A DNA stretch of 16,635 bases from an uncultured Candidatus Competibacteraceae bacterium (lineage in GTDB: Bacteria > Pseudomonadota > Gammaproteobacteria > Competibacterales > Competibacteraceae), in NCBI GenBank assembly GCA_937872125.1, contig CALMNY010000117.1:1-16635 (forward strand). The letters are read 5' to 3'. The notes under the pieces were generated by a model. That model was not told the origin of the DNA and ran no database searches. It worked only from the letters and a program-made list of their open reading frames with translations. Within the stretch, counting starts at the first letter, position 1; each line of letters opens with the position of its first letter. Positions 1-7,455 of this stretch are shown in pieces. The position numbers and the translations under genes were made by a program.

Positions 1-90
1 ATACATGGCTTCACCCCGGGTTCATCATTGCCGTCGAAGAGAATTAGTAAGCGAAATCATGAATAGATTCAGAAATAGCCGTAAAGTATT

Positions 91-1188
91 TCATGTATTT
101 TCTCTCATCGGCTTTAATCTCACCCGCCAATCCCTTCCCACCGCCCGCATTTCCAGGATTTCCAATTCCCATCGTTCCTGCATCTTCGTCAACCCTGGCA
201 ACTGAAACAGCCCACGCGCCTTGTCGCCGAGCAACAGTGGGGCCATGTAAATCACCAGTTCATCCACCAGTCCCGCCTGCAACAAGGCGCCGGCCAGGGT
301 CGCACCACATTCCACATGGACTTCATTGCACTCGCGGCGGGCGAGTTCGGCCATGACGGCGAGCAACTCCAGCCCCTGTTTGGCGCGCGGCAAAATGACG
401 ATTTCCGCTCCTGCCGCCCGCAGCAATTCATGCGCGGTGGGATCGGCAACGGCGGTGAAAATCAGCACCGAACCGGGTAACCGCAATGTCCGAGCGGTCG
501 GCGGGGTACGCAAGCCGGAGTCGAGAATCACCCGCAACGGCTGCCGGGTCGCTTCCGGCAGGCGGACGTTGAGGCTGGGATCGTCGGCCAGCACCGTACC
601 GATGCCGGCCAGGATCGCCGAAGCGCGCGCCCGAAGTCTTTGCACGTCCTGCCGCGCCGCTGCGCCGGTCAGCCATTGGCTTTCGCCCGAAGCCAGCGCC
701 GTGCGCCCGTCCAGGCTCATCGCCAGCTTGACCCGCACCCAGGGCCGGCCTGTGGTCATCCGCTGGATGAAACCGGGATTCAGCGCCCGCGCTTCCGTTT
801 CCAGCAGATCGCATTCCACTACGACGCCAGCATCGCGCAGGATAGCCAATCCTTTACCGGCCACTTGCGGATTGGGGTCGGACATGGCCGCCACCAACCG
901 GACAATTCCGGCTTTGAGCAGCGCATCGGTGCAGGGCGGAGTGCGACCATGGTGGCAGCAGGGTTCCAGGGTGACATACGCCGTCGCGCCGCGCGCCCGT
1001 TCGCCGGCGGCGTTGAGCGCGTTGACCTCGGCGTGCGCTTCGCCGGCGCGCTGGTGCCAACCTTCGCCAACGACGCTTCCCTCCTTGACCAGCACACAAC
1101 CCACACGGGGATTGGGATCGGTGCTATACAAGCCGCGCCGGGCGAGCGTCAAAGCGCGCGCCATGAAGCGGTAATCTTCGGGGAACAT
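91..1188 (-). CDS. ribD: RibD, bifunctional riboflavin biosynthesis deaminase/reductase
   Basis: Bifunctional cytosolic enzyme of riboflavin synthesis. It deaminates the pyrimidine made by GTP cyclohydrolase II, then reduces its ribosyl side chain using NADPH. The protein is 365 aa, the usual length for the family (E. coli about 367). The N-terminal deaminase domain (about residues 5-150) carries the zinc and catalytic motif HAE (H52, E54) and the paired cysteines of PCCHHGRTPPC (C77, C86). The C-terminal reductase domain (about 150-365) has the expected RPWVRVKLAMSLDGR start and a late VDELVIYMAPLLLG segment. The start at 1188 gives [13 protein letters not shown], the family N-terminus. The frame is open further upstream but that stretch is a shadow of nrdR. 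The ATG overlaps the nrdR stop as TAATG and no strong Shine-Dalgarno is visible, so translational coupling is likely. Downstream rib genes, if present, lie outside the window. Confidence 0.95.
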   Translation of the reverse strand: MFPEDYRFMARALTLARRGLYSTDPNPRVGCVLVKEGSVVGEGWHQRAGEAHAEVNALNAAGERARGATAYVTLEPCCHHGRTPPCTDALLKAGIVRLVAAMSDPNPQVAGKGLAILRDAGVVVECDLLETEARALNPGFIQRMTTGRPWVRVKLAMSLDGRTALASGESQWLTGAAARQDVQRLRARASAILAGIGTVLADDPSLNVRLPEATRQPLRVILDSGLRTPPTARTLRLPGSVLIFTAVADPTAHELLRAAGAEIVILPRAKQGLELLAVMAELARRECNEVHVECGATLAGALLQAGLVDELVIYMAPLLLGDKARGLFQLPGLTKMQERWELEILEMRAVGRDWRVRLKPMRENT

Positions 1189-1664
1189 TACTCGGCGTCC
1201 GCTGGACCGGGTGGCGTACTCTGCAAGCGTTCGATTTCGACCCGGAAGGCGTTGACATCCTGGAAGCTGCGATAGACCGAGGCGAAACGAACGTAAGCGA
1301 CCTGATCCAGATCGCGCAGCTCGTCCATCACCCATTCGCCGATTTGCTGGCTGCTCAACTCCCGCTCGCCGCTGGCGCGGGCGCGGTTTTTGATGCGGAG
1401 GAGGGTTTCTTCGATCTGCGCGGCACTGACCGGGCGCTTTTCCAGTGCCCGCAGCAAGCCGGTGCGCAGCTTTTCTTCCAGGAACGGCTCGCGGCGACCG
1501 TCGCGCTTCACTACCGGCGGCATCAGCAGTTCCGCCACTTCATACGTGGTGAACCGGGCGTTGCAATGGGAACATTCACGGCGGCGGCGAACCTTGTCGC
1601 CTTCCGCCGTCAGCCGGGAATCAATGACCCGGGTATCGGGCGCACTACAGAACGGACAATGCAT
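1188..1664 (-). CDS. nrdR: NrdR, transcriptional repressor of ribonucleotide reductase genes
   Basis: Nucleotide-sensing repressor that binds NrdR boxes upstream of ribonucleotide reductase operons when dATP/ATP occupy its ATP-cone. The protein is 158 aa, close to the family norm of about 150. It starts with an N-terminal zinc ribbon, CPFC (C3, C6) and CSHC (C31, C34), containing the conserved DSR and RRRRECSHC stretch. An ATP-cone domain spans about residues 49-139 ([11 protein letters not shown] to [11 protein letters not shown]). A GAGG Shine-Dalgarno lies 5 nt before the ATG. The gene sits 29 nt after glyA and overlaps ribD, matching the glyA-nrdR-ribD order known from many gammaproteobacteria. 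The short C-terminal tail ([10 protein letters not shown]) is variable in the family. Confidence 0.96.
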   Translation of the reverse strand: MHCPFCSAPDTRVIDSRLTAEGDKVRRRRECSHCNARFTTYEVAELLMPPVVKRDGRREPFLEEKLRTGLLRALEKRPVSAAQIEETLLRIKNRARASGERELSSQQIGEWVMDELRDLDQVAYVRFASVYRSFQDVNAFRVEIERLQSTPPGPADAE

Positions 1665-1693
1665 CGCCGCCGCCTCACGCGCTGACTAGCGAA

Positions 1694-2947
1694 TCAGCCG
1701 TACACCGGGAAGCGAGCGCACAATTCAGCCACCTGACCGCGCACCCGCTCGATCACCGCTTCGTTGTTGAGATCATCGAGGATGTCGCAAATCCAGCCGG
1801 TCAGTTCCCGGCATTCACGTTCCTTGAAGCCGCGCGTGGTGATCGCCGGCGAGCCGATGCGGACGCCGCTGGTGACAAAGGGCGATTGCGGATCGTTGGG
1901 CACGGCGTTCTTGTTGACCGTGATGTGCGCCCGGCCCAGCGCGGCGTCGGCGGCCTTGCCGGTCAGACCCTTGGCAATCAGACTGACCAGGAACAGATGA
2001 TTGTCGGTGCCGCCGGACACCACATCGTAGCCGCGCTCCAGGAATACCCCGGCCATAGCGCGGGCGTTGGCGAGCACCTGTTTCTGGTATTCGACGAATT
2101 CTGGTTCCAACGCTTCCTTGAAGGCGACGGCCTTGGCGGCGATGACGTGCATCAGCGGTCCGCCCTGGGTGCCGGGGAAGACCAGCGAGTTCAGCTTCTT
2201 TTCAATGTCGGGATTGGACCGGGCCAGGATCAAACCGCCGCGTGGGCCGCGCAGGGTCTTGTGGGTGGTGGTGGTCACCACGTCAGCGACGGGGAGCGGA
2301 TTGGGATACAGGTCCGCCGCGACCAGCCCGGCGACGTGCGCCATGTCCACCACGAAGCAGGCGCCCACCTGATCGGCGATGGTGCGGAACCGCGCCCAGT
2401 CCACCACCCGCGAGTAGGCCGAGAATCCGGCGATGATCATTTTCGGCTTGCATTCCAGCGCCAGCCGCTCCACCTGGTCGTAATCAATCTCGCCGGTGGC
2501 TTCGTTCAGGCCGTATTGCACTGCCTGATACAAGCGCCCGGAGAAGTTGACCTTGGCGCCGTGGGTGAGGTGGCCGCCGTGGGCCAGGCTCATGCCGAGC
2601 ACGGTTTCGCCCGGTTCCAGCAGCGCCATGTAGACCGCGGCGTTGGCCTGTGAGCCGGAATGGGGCTGCACGTTGGCGTAATCAGCGCGGAACAGTTGCT
2701 TGGCGCGATCAATCGCCAGTTGTTCGGCGATGTCCACAAATTCGCAGCCGCCGTAATAGCGTTTGCCGGGATAGCCCTCGGCGTACTTGTTGGTCAGCAC
2801 CGAACCCTGGGCTTCAAGCACGCGCGGGCTGGCGTAATTTTCCGAGGCGATCAGCTCGATGTGGGCTTCCTGGCGCTGCTGCTCGCCCTGCAGGGCAACC
2901 CACAACTCGTTGTCAAATCCGGCGATCCGCATCTCTCGACTGAACAT
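1694..2947 (-). CDS. glyA: GlyA, serine hydroxymethyltransferase
   Basis: PLP enzyme that interconverts serine and glycine while charging tetrahydrofolate with a one-carbon unit, in the cytosol. The protein is 417 aa, the same length as the E. coli enzyme and very similar throughout. The PLP lysine is K230 in [14 protein letters not shown]. Other family signatures are [10 protein letters not shown] near residue 30, [16 protein letters not shown] near 52-67 and [11 protein letters not shown] near 201-211. The start at 2947 ([10 protein letters not shown]) matches the family N-terminus and has AGAGG about 7 nt upstream. The frame stays open for 23 further codons but without homologous sequence. 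It is the first gene of the glyA-nrdR-ribD unit. The leader holds a stem-loop, listed separately, and no glycine riboswitch was recognised. Confidence 0.97.
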   Translation of the reverse strand: MFSREMRIAGFDNELWVALQGEQQRQEAHIELIASENYASPRVLEAQGSVLTNKYAEGYPGKRYYGGCEFVDIAEQLAIDRAKQLFRADYANVQPHSGSQANAAVYMALLEPGETVLGMSLAHGGHLTHGAKVNFSGRLYQAVQYGLNEATGEIDYDQVERLALECKPKMIIAGFSAYSRVVDWARFRTIADQVGACFVVDMAHVAGLVAADLYPNPLPVADVVTTTTHKTLRGPRGGLILARSNPDIEKKLNSLVFPGTQGGPLMHVIAAKAVAFKEALEPEFVEYQKQVLANARAMAGVFLERGYDVVSGGTDNHLFLVSLIAKGLTGKAADAALGRAHITVNKNAVPNDPQSPFVTSGVRIGSPAITTRGFKERECRELTGWICDILDDLNNEAVIERVRGQVAELCARFPVYG

Positions 2948-2970
2948 TCGCGACCTCTGCAAAGTCAGGC

Positions 2971-3000
2971 GCCCGCTGCTATCGGAGAAAAAGAGCGGGC
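2971..3000 (-). other. Stem-loop in the glyA leader
   Basis: A perfect 7-bp inverted repeat, GCCCGCT (2971-2977) and AGCGGGC (2994-3000), encloses a 16-nt loop and ends 24 nt upstream of the glyA ATG. In the glyA transcript the loop is pyrimidine-rich on its 5' side. It may be a leader structure or a regulator site. It is not followed by a T-tract, so it is unlikely to be a classic terminator. Function is unknown. Confidence 0.3.
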
Positions 3001-3072
3001 AAACCGATGAAAACAATGAATACTACCGTACTTTGACCGCGAGAGGCAGGCTTTTGCGGCTGAATGCCGGGC

Positions 3073-3102
3073 GGCGCTCCCATGGATCGGCGCGGGAACG
3101 CC
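3073..3102 (-). other. GC-rich stem-loop after the deacetylase gene
   Basis: GGCGCTCCC (3073-3081) and GGGAACGCC (3094-3102) pair over 9 bp with one G-U wobble around a 12-nt loop. It begins about 20 nt after the deacetylase stop codon, where a transcript end would be expected. There is no T-run on the minus-strand side, so it would be an atypical terminator or a 3'-end-stabilising hairpin. Confidence 0.3.
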
Positions 3103-3122
3103 CCCCGGAGGCGACGCGCGGT

Positions 3123-4082
3123 TCAGCGCATCGGCGTTTCGAGAAAGGAATCCACGACGGCGACCCAGGCTTTGCCGACGTTGCGCAGATCGTAGCCGCC
3201 GCCGCCAACGCCGACGATGCGGCCCTCAGCGAATTCCTCAGCGATCTGGCACAAACCCCGGGCGGCGCGGCTGTGGGCGCGGAACGAGTAGTGCAGGTGG
3301 GCCAGCGGGTCGCCGTCCAGACCATCAGCCCCGCAGTTCATGAAAATGAATTGCGGCTCCCACTTGCGCAGGAATTGCTCGACGTTATCCCACATCATCA
3401 TGAAATCGTCGTCGGCGGACAGCGGCAGCAATGGGATATTAAGCTTGCGGCCCTTGGCCTCGCCCTTGCCGATCTCGTGCGGAAAACCGCTCTGTGGGAA
3501 GTTGTAGCGGCCATCCTCGTGAATGTCGGCGAAGATGACGGTCGGGTCGGACTCAAACGGATAGAACAGGCCATCGCCGTGATGGGCGTCAATGTCCACG
3601 TAGGCGATCCGCTCCAGGCCATAGTCCTGTTGCAGAATCCGGATGGCCACGCCAACATCGTTGAACACGCAAAACCCGGAAGCGGTGTCGGGCATGCTGT
3701 GGTGCAGACCGGCGATGGGAACGAAAACACGCCGGGCCTCGTTGTTCATGACCTTGCGCGTGGCGTCCACCACGGTGCCGACCACCACCGAGGCATCCTC
3801 GAACACGCCCTTGTAGGCCGGGGTGTCGCCATAGTCCAGCAGACCTTCGCCGGCTTCGGAGAAAATCTTGACCTTCTCGACATAGTCGTTGGTATGGAAC
3901 AACTTGAGTTGTTCCTCGGTCGCCACGGCAGGCTCAAACACCCGAACCTGATAGTCAAAGTGGCGTCGGTGCATTTCGTCCCAGAAAGCATGGATGCGAT
4001 CCTCGCCGAACGGGTGATCCTCGAATCCGTAACGGCCCAGTTCTTCGCCGGCATAGACGGCCACCGTTCTACTTCGCGCCAT
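3123..4082 (-). CDS. Histone deacetylase family (AcuC-like) zinc hydrolase
   Basis: Member of the arginase/deacetylase fold family (class I HDAC, AcuC, acetylpolyamine amidohydrolase). These enzymes remove acetyl groups from acetyl-lysine or acetylpolyamines. The substrate here cannot be read from sequence. The protein is 319 aa with the full catalytic set: the HHS histidine pair (H127, H128), zinc ligands D165 and H167 in YVDIDAHHGDG, D253 in GADGLDGDP, and the transition-state Tyr Y297 in GGGGYD. No signal peptide is seen, so it is cytosolic. The ATG at 4082 has GGAG 4 nt upstream. A GTG one codon earlier (4085) has GAGG 7 nt upstream and is equally possible. It is co-directional with glyA but separated by 175 nt, so probably a separate unit. 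AcuC in Bacillus acts on acetyl-CoA synthetase, but no acs or acu partner is visible here. Confidence 0.9.
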   Translation of the reverse strand: MARSRTVAVYAGEELGRYGFEDHPFGEDRIHAFWDEMHRRHFDYQVRVFEPAVATEEQLKLFHTNDYVEKVKIFSEAGEGLLDYGDTPAYKGVFEDASVVVGTVVDATRKVMNNEARRVFVPIAGLHHSMPDTASGFCVFNDVGVAIRILQQDYGLERIAYVDIDAHHGDGLFYPFESDPTVIFADIHEDGRYNFPQSGFPHEIGKGEAKGRKLNIPLLPLSADDDFMMMWDNVEQFLRKWEPQFIFMNCGADGLDGDPLAHLHYSFRAHSRAARGLCQIAEEFAEGRIVGVGGGGYDLRNVGKAWVAVVDSFLETPMR

Positions 4083-4085
4083 CAC

Positions 4086-4227
4086 ACTCCATCCTCTATC
4101 TTGGGGTTATCAGTTTTTCATTGCATTATCATAGTCCAGTTCCGGGCGAGTTGGGCGGGCCTCAGCAGTGAAATCCACCCGCCGCCGCCCATCGCCCGCC
4201 CTTGATTTTACCTCCAGAGGAGTTCCC
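4086..4227. promoter_or_regulatory. Divergent promoter region between deacetylase and thioesterase genes
   Basis: The 142-nt gap between two divergent genes must hold both promoters. Its deacetylase-proximal half (about 4095-4135) is AT-rich, with -10-like hexamers on both strands (CATTAT on plus; TATGAT/GATAAT on minus), but none has a convincing -35 partner. Its thioesterase-proximal half is very GC-rich and contains an 8-bp inverted repeat, GGGCGGGC (4154-4161) and GCCCGCCC (4195-4202). The AGAGGAG Shine-Dalgarno for the thioesterase could pair with CTCC just upstream (4212-4215 with 4219-4222). Confidence 0.35.
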
Positions 4228-4659
4228 ATGACTGCCATAGAGCCACAGGATATTTTCCCGCGCGACCGCCAGCCGACCGTCCGCATTCTGGCGATGCCGG
4301 CCTACACCAATCCCAACGGCAACATTTTCGGCGGCTGGATCATGGCGCAGATGGACGTGGCCGGCAGCGTGGTGGCGGTGGAATACGCCGGCGGGCGGGT
4401 AACCACCGTGGCGGTCACCTCGATGGAGTTTCACAAACCGGTATTCGTCGGCGATCTGGTGAGCTGCTTCGCCCGGATTCAGAAGGTGGGTTCAACCTCG
4501 ATCACCGTCAAGGTCGAGGTCTTCGTCCAGCGCGCCCGCGATGGCCAGTTGCTGACCGACAAGGTCACCGAGGCCGTGATCGTCTACGTCGCCATTGACG
4601 ATAGCGGCAAGCCGCGCAAACTGCCGGAACGAGGGCCGGATTTCGGGCGGTATTGGTGA
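4228..4659 (+). CDS. yciA: YciA-like hotdog acyl-CoA thioesterase
   Basis: Hotdog-fold thioesterase that hydrolyses acyl-CoA to free acid and CoA in the cytosol. YciA homologues have broad substrate range and are thought to balance CoA pools and membrane lipid supply. The protein is 143 aa (E. coli YciA 132). It shows LAMPAYTNPNGNIFGGWIMA followed by the catalytic aspartate region QMDVAGS (D43), then VTSMEFHKPVFVGDLVSC and YVAIDDSGKPRKLP, all typical of YciA. The ATG at 4228 is chosen because AGAGGAG lies 5 nt upstream and family homology begins shortly after. An earlier in-frame ATG at 4168 precedes non-homologous sequence. It is divergent from the deacetylase gene and 83 nt ahead of vapB, which has its own promoter. 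Confidence 0.92.
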   Translation: MTAIEPQDIFPRDRQPTVRILAMPAYTNPNGNIFGGWIMAQMDVAGSVVAVEYAGGRVTTVAVTSMEFHKPVFVGDLVSCFARIQKVGSTSITVKVEVFVQRARDGQLLTDKVTEAVIVYVAIDDSGKPRKLPERGPDFGRYW

Positions 4660-4698
4660 ACGCGGGCGGCGGCAAAATGCCTGGTTTGCGGGGACGAT

Positions 4699-4725
4699 GT
4701 GATATACTGCAAAGCCATATATCAC
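4699..4725 (+). promoter_or_regulatory. vapBC promoter and probable VapB operator
   Basis: An 8-bp perfect inverted repeat, GTGATATA (4699-4706) and TATATCAC (4718-4725), with 11 nt between the arms. The left arm overlaps TATACT (4703-4708), a good -10 hexamer. The -35 region is weak. VapB and VapBC complexes are known to repress their own operon through short palindromes at the promoter, so this is the expected autoregulatory site. It ends 17 nt before the vapB start codon and just upstream of the GGAGG ribosome binding site. Confidence 0.6.
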
Positions 4726-4742
4726 TCTTGCTGGAGGTTATC

Positions 4743-4997
4743 ATGCCCAAAACCGCCAAAGTATTCATGAGCGGCCGCAGTCAGGCCGTGCGGCTGCCGG
4801 TCGAGTTTCGCTTTAATTGCCCCGAAGTTTTCATCGAAAAGCAGGGTGAAACCGTGGTGCTGCGCCCTAAACCAACCAACCTGAGCGAAAGTCTGGCAGA
4901 GTTCTTCGCCAGAACGGAACCCTTTCCAGATGATTTTCTCGCTGACCGCCAGGATGAACCGCCGCAGGATCGGGAGTGGTTCCATGTGGACGCTTGA
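4743..4997 (+). CDS. vapB: VapB-type antitoxin (AbrB/SpoVT fold)
   Basis: Antitoxin of a type II toxin-antitoxin pair: it binds and blocks the adjacent VapC ribonuclease and represses the operon. The protein is 84 aa. The N-terminal swapped-hairpin DNA-binding domain (about residues 1-47) shows KTAKVFMSGRSQAVRLP and a later EVFIEKQGETVVLRP. The acidic, flexible C-terminus (about 50-84) would wrap the toxin. GGAGG lies 5 nt before the ATG. Its stop overlaps the vapC start by 14 nt, consistent with coupled synthesis. A palindrome over the promoter is listed separately. Confidence 0.92.
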   Translation: MPKTAKVFMSGRSQAVRLPVEFRFNCPEVFIEKQGETVVLRPKPTNLSESLAEFFARTEPFPDDFLADRQDEPPQDREWFHVDA

Positions 4998-5382
4998 TAC
5001 CAATATGTGCAGTTACATTCTGCGCAGGCATTCTTCTCAGGTTATCGCGCACTTTGAAAGACTGGAAGCGAGCGATCTGTTCCTGTCGGCGCTGGTGGCG
5101 GCGGAATTGCGCTATGGGGCCGCGAAGCTGGGTTCAAGCAAGTTCGCGGGCTATCTGGAGGACTGGTTACGCCTTTTCGATCTGCGTCCGTGGCCGGTGA
5201 CTGCTTCCCAGCATTACGCCCGCTTGCGGTGCGATCTCGAACGCCAGGGCACGCCCATCGGTGGCATGGACCTGCTGATCGCCGCCCACGCGCTGGCCGA
5301 GAACGCCGTGCTGGTGACCAATAACCTGCGCGAGTTCGGGCGGGTGCCGAACTTGCGGCTGGAAAACTGGATGGGGCCGTAA
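4984..5382 (+). CDS. vapC: VapC-type PIN-domain toxin ribonuclease
   Basis: PIN-domain endoribonuclease toxin. Characterised VapCs cleave initiator tRNA, other tRNAs or 23S rRNA; the target here is unknown. The protein is 132 aa, the normal length. Acidic metal-binding residues are D5 (MWTLDTN), E41 (VAAELRYGA) and D96 (GGMDLLIAAHA). The fourth position, in LVTNNLREFGRV, has asparagine (N114), which is common in this VapC subgroup. The start at 4984 is the conserved MxxLDTN start and lies inside the vapB coding sequence (14-nt overlap). It ends 9 nt before the convergent hydantoinase remnant. Confidence 0.93.
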   Translation: MWTLDTNMCSYILRRHSSQVIAHFERLEASDLFLSALVAAELRYGAAKLGSSKFAGYLEDWLRLFDLRPWPVTASQHYARLRCDLERQGTPIGGMDLLIAAHALAENAVLVTNNLREFGRVPNLRLENWMGP

Positions 5383-5391
5383 AAGGATCGC

Positions 5392-6252
5392 TCAGCCATA
5401 CCCTCCACCGCCCGGCGTTTCGATCACGAACAGATCATTAACCCCTATCGTCACTTGCGCCGTGCCCGGCAGTTCTTCCGTCTGGCCATCGGCCCGTTCC
5501 ACCGCGTTACGTCCGACCTGGCCCGGTTTGCCACCCGCCAGACCGTAGGGCGGAATGCGGCGATGACCGGACAAAATCGCGGCGGTCATCGGTTCCAGAA
5601 ACCGAATCCGTCGAATCACGCCGTCGCCGCCACGCCAGCGGCCCGCACCACCGCTGCCCTTGCGGATGCAAAATTCTTCCACTCGCACTGGAAACCGCCA
5701 TTCCAGCACTTCCGGGTCGGTCAGCCGCGAATTGGTCATGTGGGTGTGTACCGCCGAGGCGCCGTCAAAGCCTGGTCCCGCGCCAGCCCCGCCACAGATC
5801 GTTTCGTAATACTGATGCTGTTCGTTGCCGTGGGCCGAAACCCGCTCGCGCACTTCCGCCACCCGTTCGTACAGCAGTTCCGGCAACACGATCTGACGGG
5901 CGAACAACTTGGGCCGGTTCTGATAACCGATACGCAGGGCGTCGCGAAAGCCTTGCGTGATCAGTAGCAGGGTGCGGTCGCCCTTGCGTTCCAACAGGGC
6001 ATTGGTGGCGACGGTGGTTCCCATCTTCACCGCCGCGATGGATGCAGCGGGAATCGGCTGATCCGCCGCCACGTTCAATAAGTCACGGAGACCCCGCAAG
6101 GCGGCGTCGGGGTAATGCTCGGGATTATCCGACAGCAGTTTGTGTGTCAGCAGGCGGCCATCGGGCCGGCGGGCGACAATGTCGGTAAATGTGCCGCCCC
6201 GGTCAATCCAGAATTGCCAGCGGGCGGGAGTCGGGGGAGCGGGAGCGATCAT
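5392..6252 (-). pseudogene. Internally deleted 5-oxoprolinase / hydantoinase (HyuA start joined to HyuB end)
   Basis: 5-oxoprolinases and N-methylhydantoinases carry an ATPase-like HyuA part and a HyuB part, together about 1,200 aa when fused. This frame encodes only 286 aa. Residues 1-142 match the start of HyuA ([17 protein letters not shown] phosphate motif; [31 protein letters not shown]). From about residue 143 the sequence jumps to the end of HyuB ([51 protein letters not shown]; final ETPGGGGYG). The rest of HyuA and most of HyuB are absent, and the join near 5824-5830 keeps the frame. The ATG at 6252 is chosen because homology begins just after it. Activity is unlikely. It could be a real deletion remnant or an assembly misjoin. 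Confidence 0.85.
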
Positions 6253-6510
6253 GGCGGTCTTCCAATCATAATATTTCCGAATGAATATTGAGTTTTTGGT
6301 AGTTGATACCACCTACCTTAATCACGCCCTCGTTGTTATGCTTTTTCATCAGTCTCCTCCGCACTCTGACTGATGATGGTTGACAACATCACCGAGTGCT
6401 TCGACTGGCCGGAGTTGACATCAAGTTCTCAGGTTCATTGGGAGCGCAGGGCGGATCCATCCCATTTGCTTCTAACCCTTTACTGTCTACTGCCCACTCA
6501 TGAGGCCCGT
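6253..6510. other. AT-rich divergent gap between hydantoinase remnant and ispH
   Basis: This 258-nt region separates two divergent genes. The part near 6261-6350 is AT-rich and carries the small ORF listed above. The ispH-proximal part has two TTGACA hexamers (6380-6385 and 6415-6420), but neither has a good -10 at standard spacing, so the ispH promoter is not resolved. The plus-strand frame is open into ispH but shows no IspH homology before 6511. Confidence 0.4.
6266..6349 (-). CDS. Possible 27-aa small ORF or gene fragment upstream of the hydantoinase remnant
   Basis: A short frame, ATG at 6349 to TGA at 6266, encodes a 27-residue peptide beginning [14 protein letters not shown]. It has a strong GGAGGAG 4 nt upstream. 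It lies in a clearly AT-rich patch unlike its neighbours and ends 13 nt before the hydantoinase start. No family is recognised. It could be a small leader peptide, the 5' stub of a deleted gene, or chance. Confidence 0.25.
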   Translation of the reverse strand: MKKHNNEGVIKVGGINYQKLNIHSEIL

Positions 6511-7449
6511 ATGAGCGTACACATCCACCTGGCCAACCCGCGCGGCTTTTGCGCCGGGGTGGACCGGGCTATCGGCATCGTTGAACGGGCACTGGACCTG
6601 TTCGGCGCGCCGATCTATGTCCGCCACGAAGTCGTGCACAACCGCTTCGTGGTGGACAATCTGCGACAGCGGGGCGCAGTGTTCGTCGAGGAACTGGATG
6701 AAGTTCCCGATGGCGCCACAGTCATTTTCAGCGCCCACGGCGTTTCGCGGGCCGTGCAGGAGCAGGCGGCGCAGCGCGGTCTCAAGGTCTTCGACGCTAC
6801 CTGCCCCCTGGTCACCAAGGTCCACCTGGAAGTCAGCCGCCACGCCCGCGCGGGCCGCGAAGCGATCCTGATCGGCCATGCGGGTCACCCGGAAGTCGAG
6901 GGCACCATGGGGCAGTACGACGAGCGCCAGGGCGGGCGGATGTATCTGGTGGAAACGGTCGAGGACGTGGCGGCGCTGCCGGTGCGCCATCCCGCCGAAC
7001 TGGCCTACGTCACTCAGACCACCTTGTCGGTGGACGACACCGCACAGATCGTCGCGGCGTTGCGCGAGCGGTACCCGGCCATTCAGGGGCCGCGCAAGGA
7101 TGACATTTGCTACGCCACCCAGAATCGGCAAGATGCGGTCAAGGACCTGTCGCGGCGTTGCCAGTTGCTCCTGGTAGTCGGTTCGCGCAACAGTTCCAAT
7201 TCCAACCGGCTGCGGGAACTGGCCGGAAAAGAGGGAACGCCGGCCTGGCTGATTGATGGGCCGGCGGACATTGATCCGGCGTGGCTGGTCGGAAAAACCA
7301 CTATTGGCGTTACCGCCGGCGCTTCCGCACCCGAGGTGCTGGTGCAACAGGTGATCGCCCGACTGCGGGAACTGGGCGCTACGGCGGTGACAGAAAGCAC
7401 GGGGCGGGAAGAAAACGTGGTGTTCGCGCTGCCCAAAGAGTTGCGGTGA
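6511..7449 (+). CDS. ispH: IspH (LytB), 4-hydroxy-3-methylbut-2-enyl diphosphate reductase
   Basis: Last enzyme of the MEP isoprenoid pathway, an iron-sulfur protein that converts HMBPP to IPP and DMAPP in the cytosol. The protein is 312 aa (E. coli 316). The three cluster cysteines are C14 ([13 protein letters not shown]), C98 ([11 protein letters not shown]) and C200 ([13 protein letters not shown]). Substrate residues H43, H76 and H126 and the catalytic glutamate E128 in [10 protein letters not shown] are present. The start at 6511 is preceded by GAGG at 5 nt and places the conserved N-terminus correctly; the longer open frame upstream is not conserved. It is convergent with aroH, with only 6 nt between stop codons. 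Confidence 0.96.
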   Translation: MSVHIHLANPRGFCAGVDRAIGIVERALDLFGAPIYVRHEVVHNRFVVDNLRQRGAVFVEELDEVPDGATVIFSAHGVSRAVQEQAAQRGLKVFDATCPLVTKVHLEVSRHARAGREAILIGHAGHPEVEGTMGQYDERQGGRMYLVETVEDVAALPVRHPAELAYVTQTTLSVDDTAQIVAALRERYPAIQGPRKDDICYATQNRQDAVKDLSRRCQLLLVVGSRNSSNSNRLRELAGKEGTPAWLIDGPADIDPAWLVGKTTIGVTAGASAPEVLVQQVIARLRELGATAVTESTGREENVVFALPKELR

Positions 7450-7455
7450 TCTCCC

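Noticed and set aside
1..90. Start of another gene at the left edge
   Set aside because: The 90 nt after ribD show no homologous frame on either strand; the short plus-strand frame there runs antisense into ribD.
2948..3122. Glycine riboswitch upstream of glyA
   Set aside because: The gap is short and I could not identify the conserved aptamer core; only simple stem-loops are visible.
4984..5382. VapC as a catalytically dead toxin because of asparagine at the fourth metal position
   Set aside because: Three core acidic residues are intact and a TNN variant is common in this VapC group, so loss of activity is not supported.
6380..6443. Two TTGACA hexamers upstream of ispH as -35 boxes
   Set aside because: Neither has an acceptable -10 at 16-18 nt, so a promoter call is not supported.
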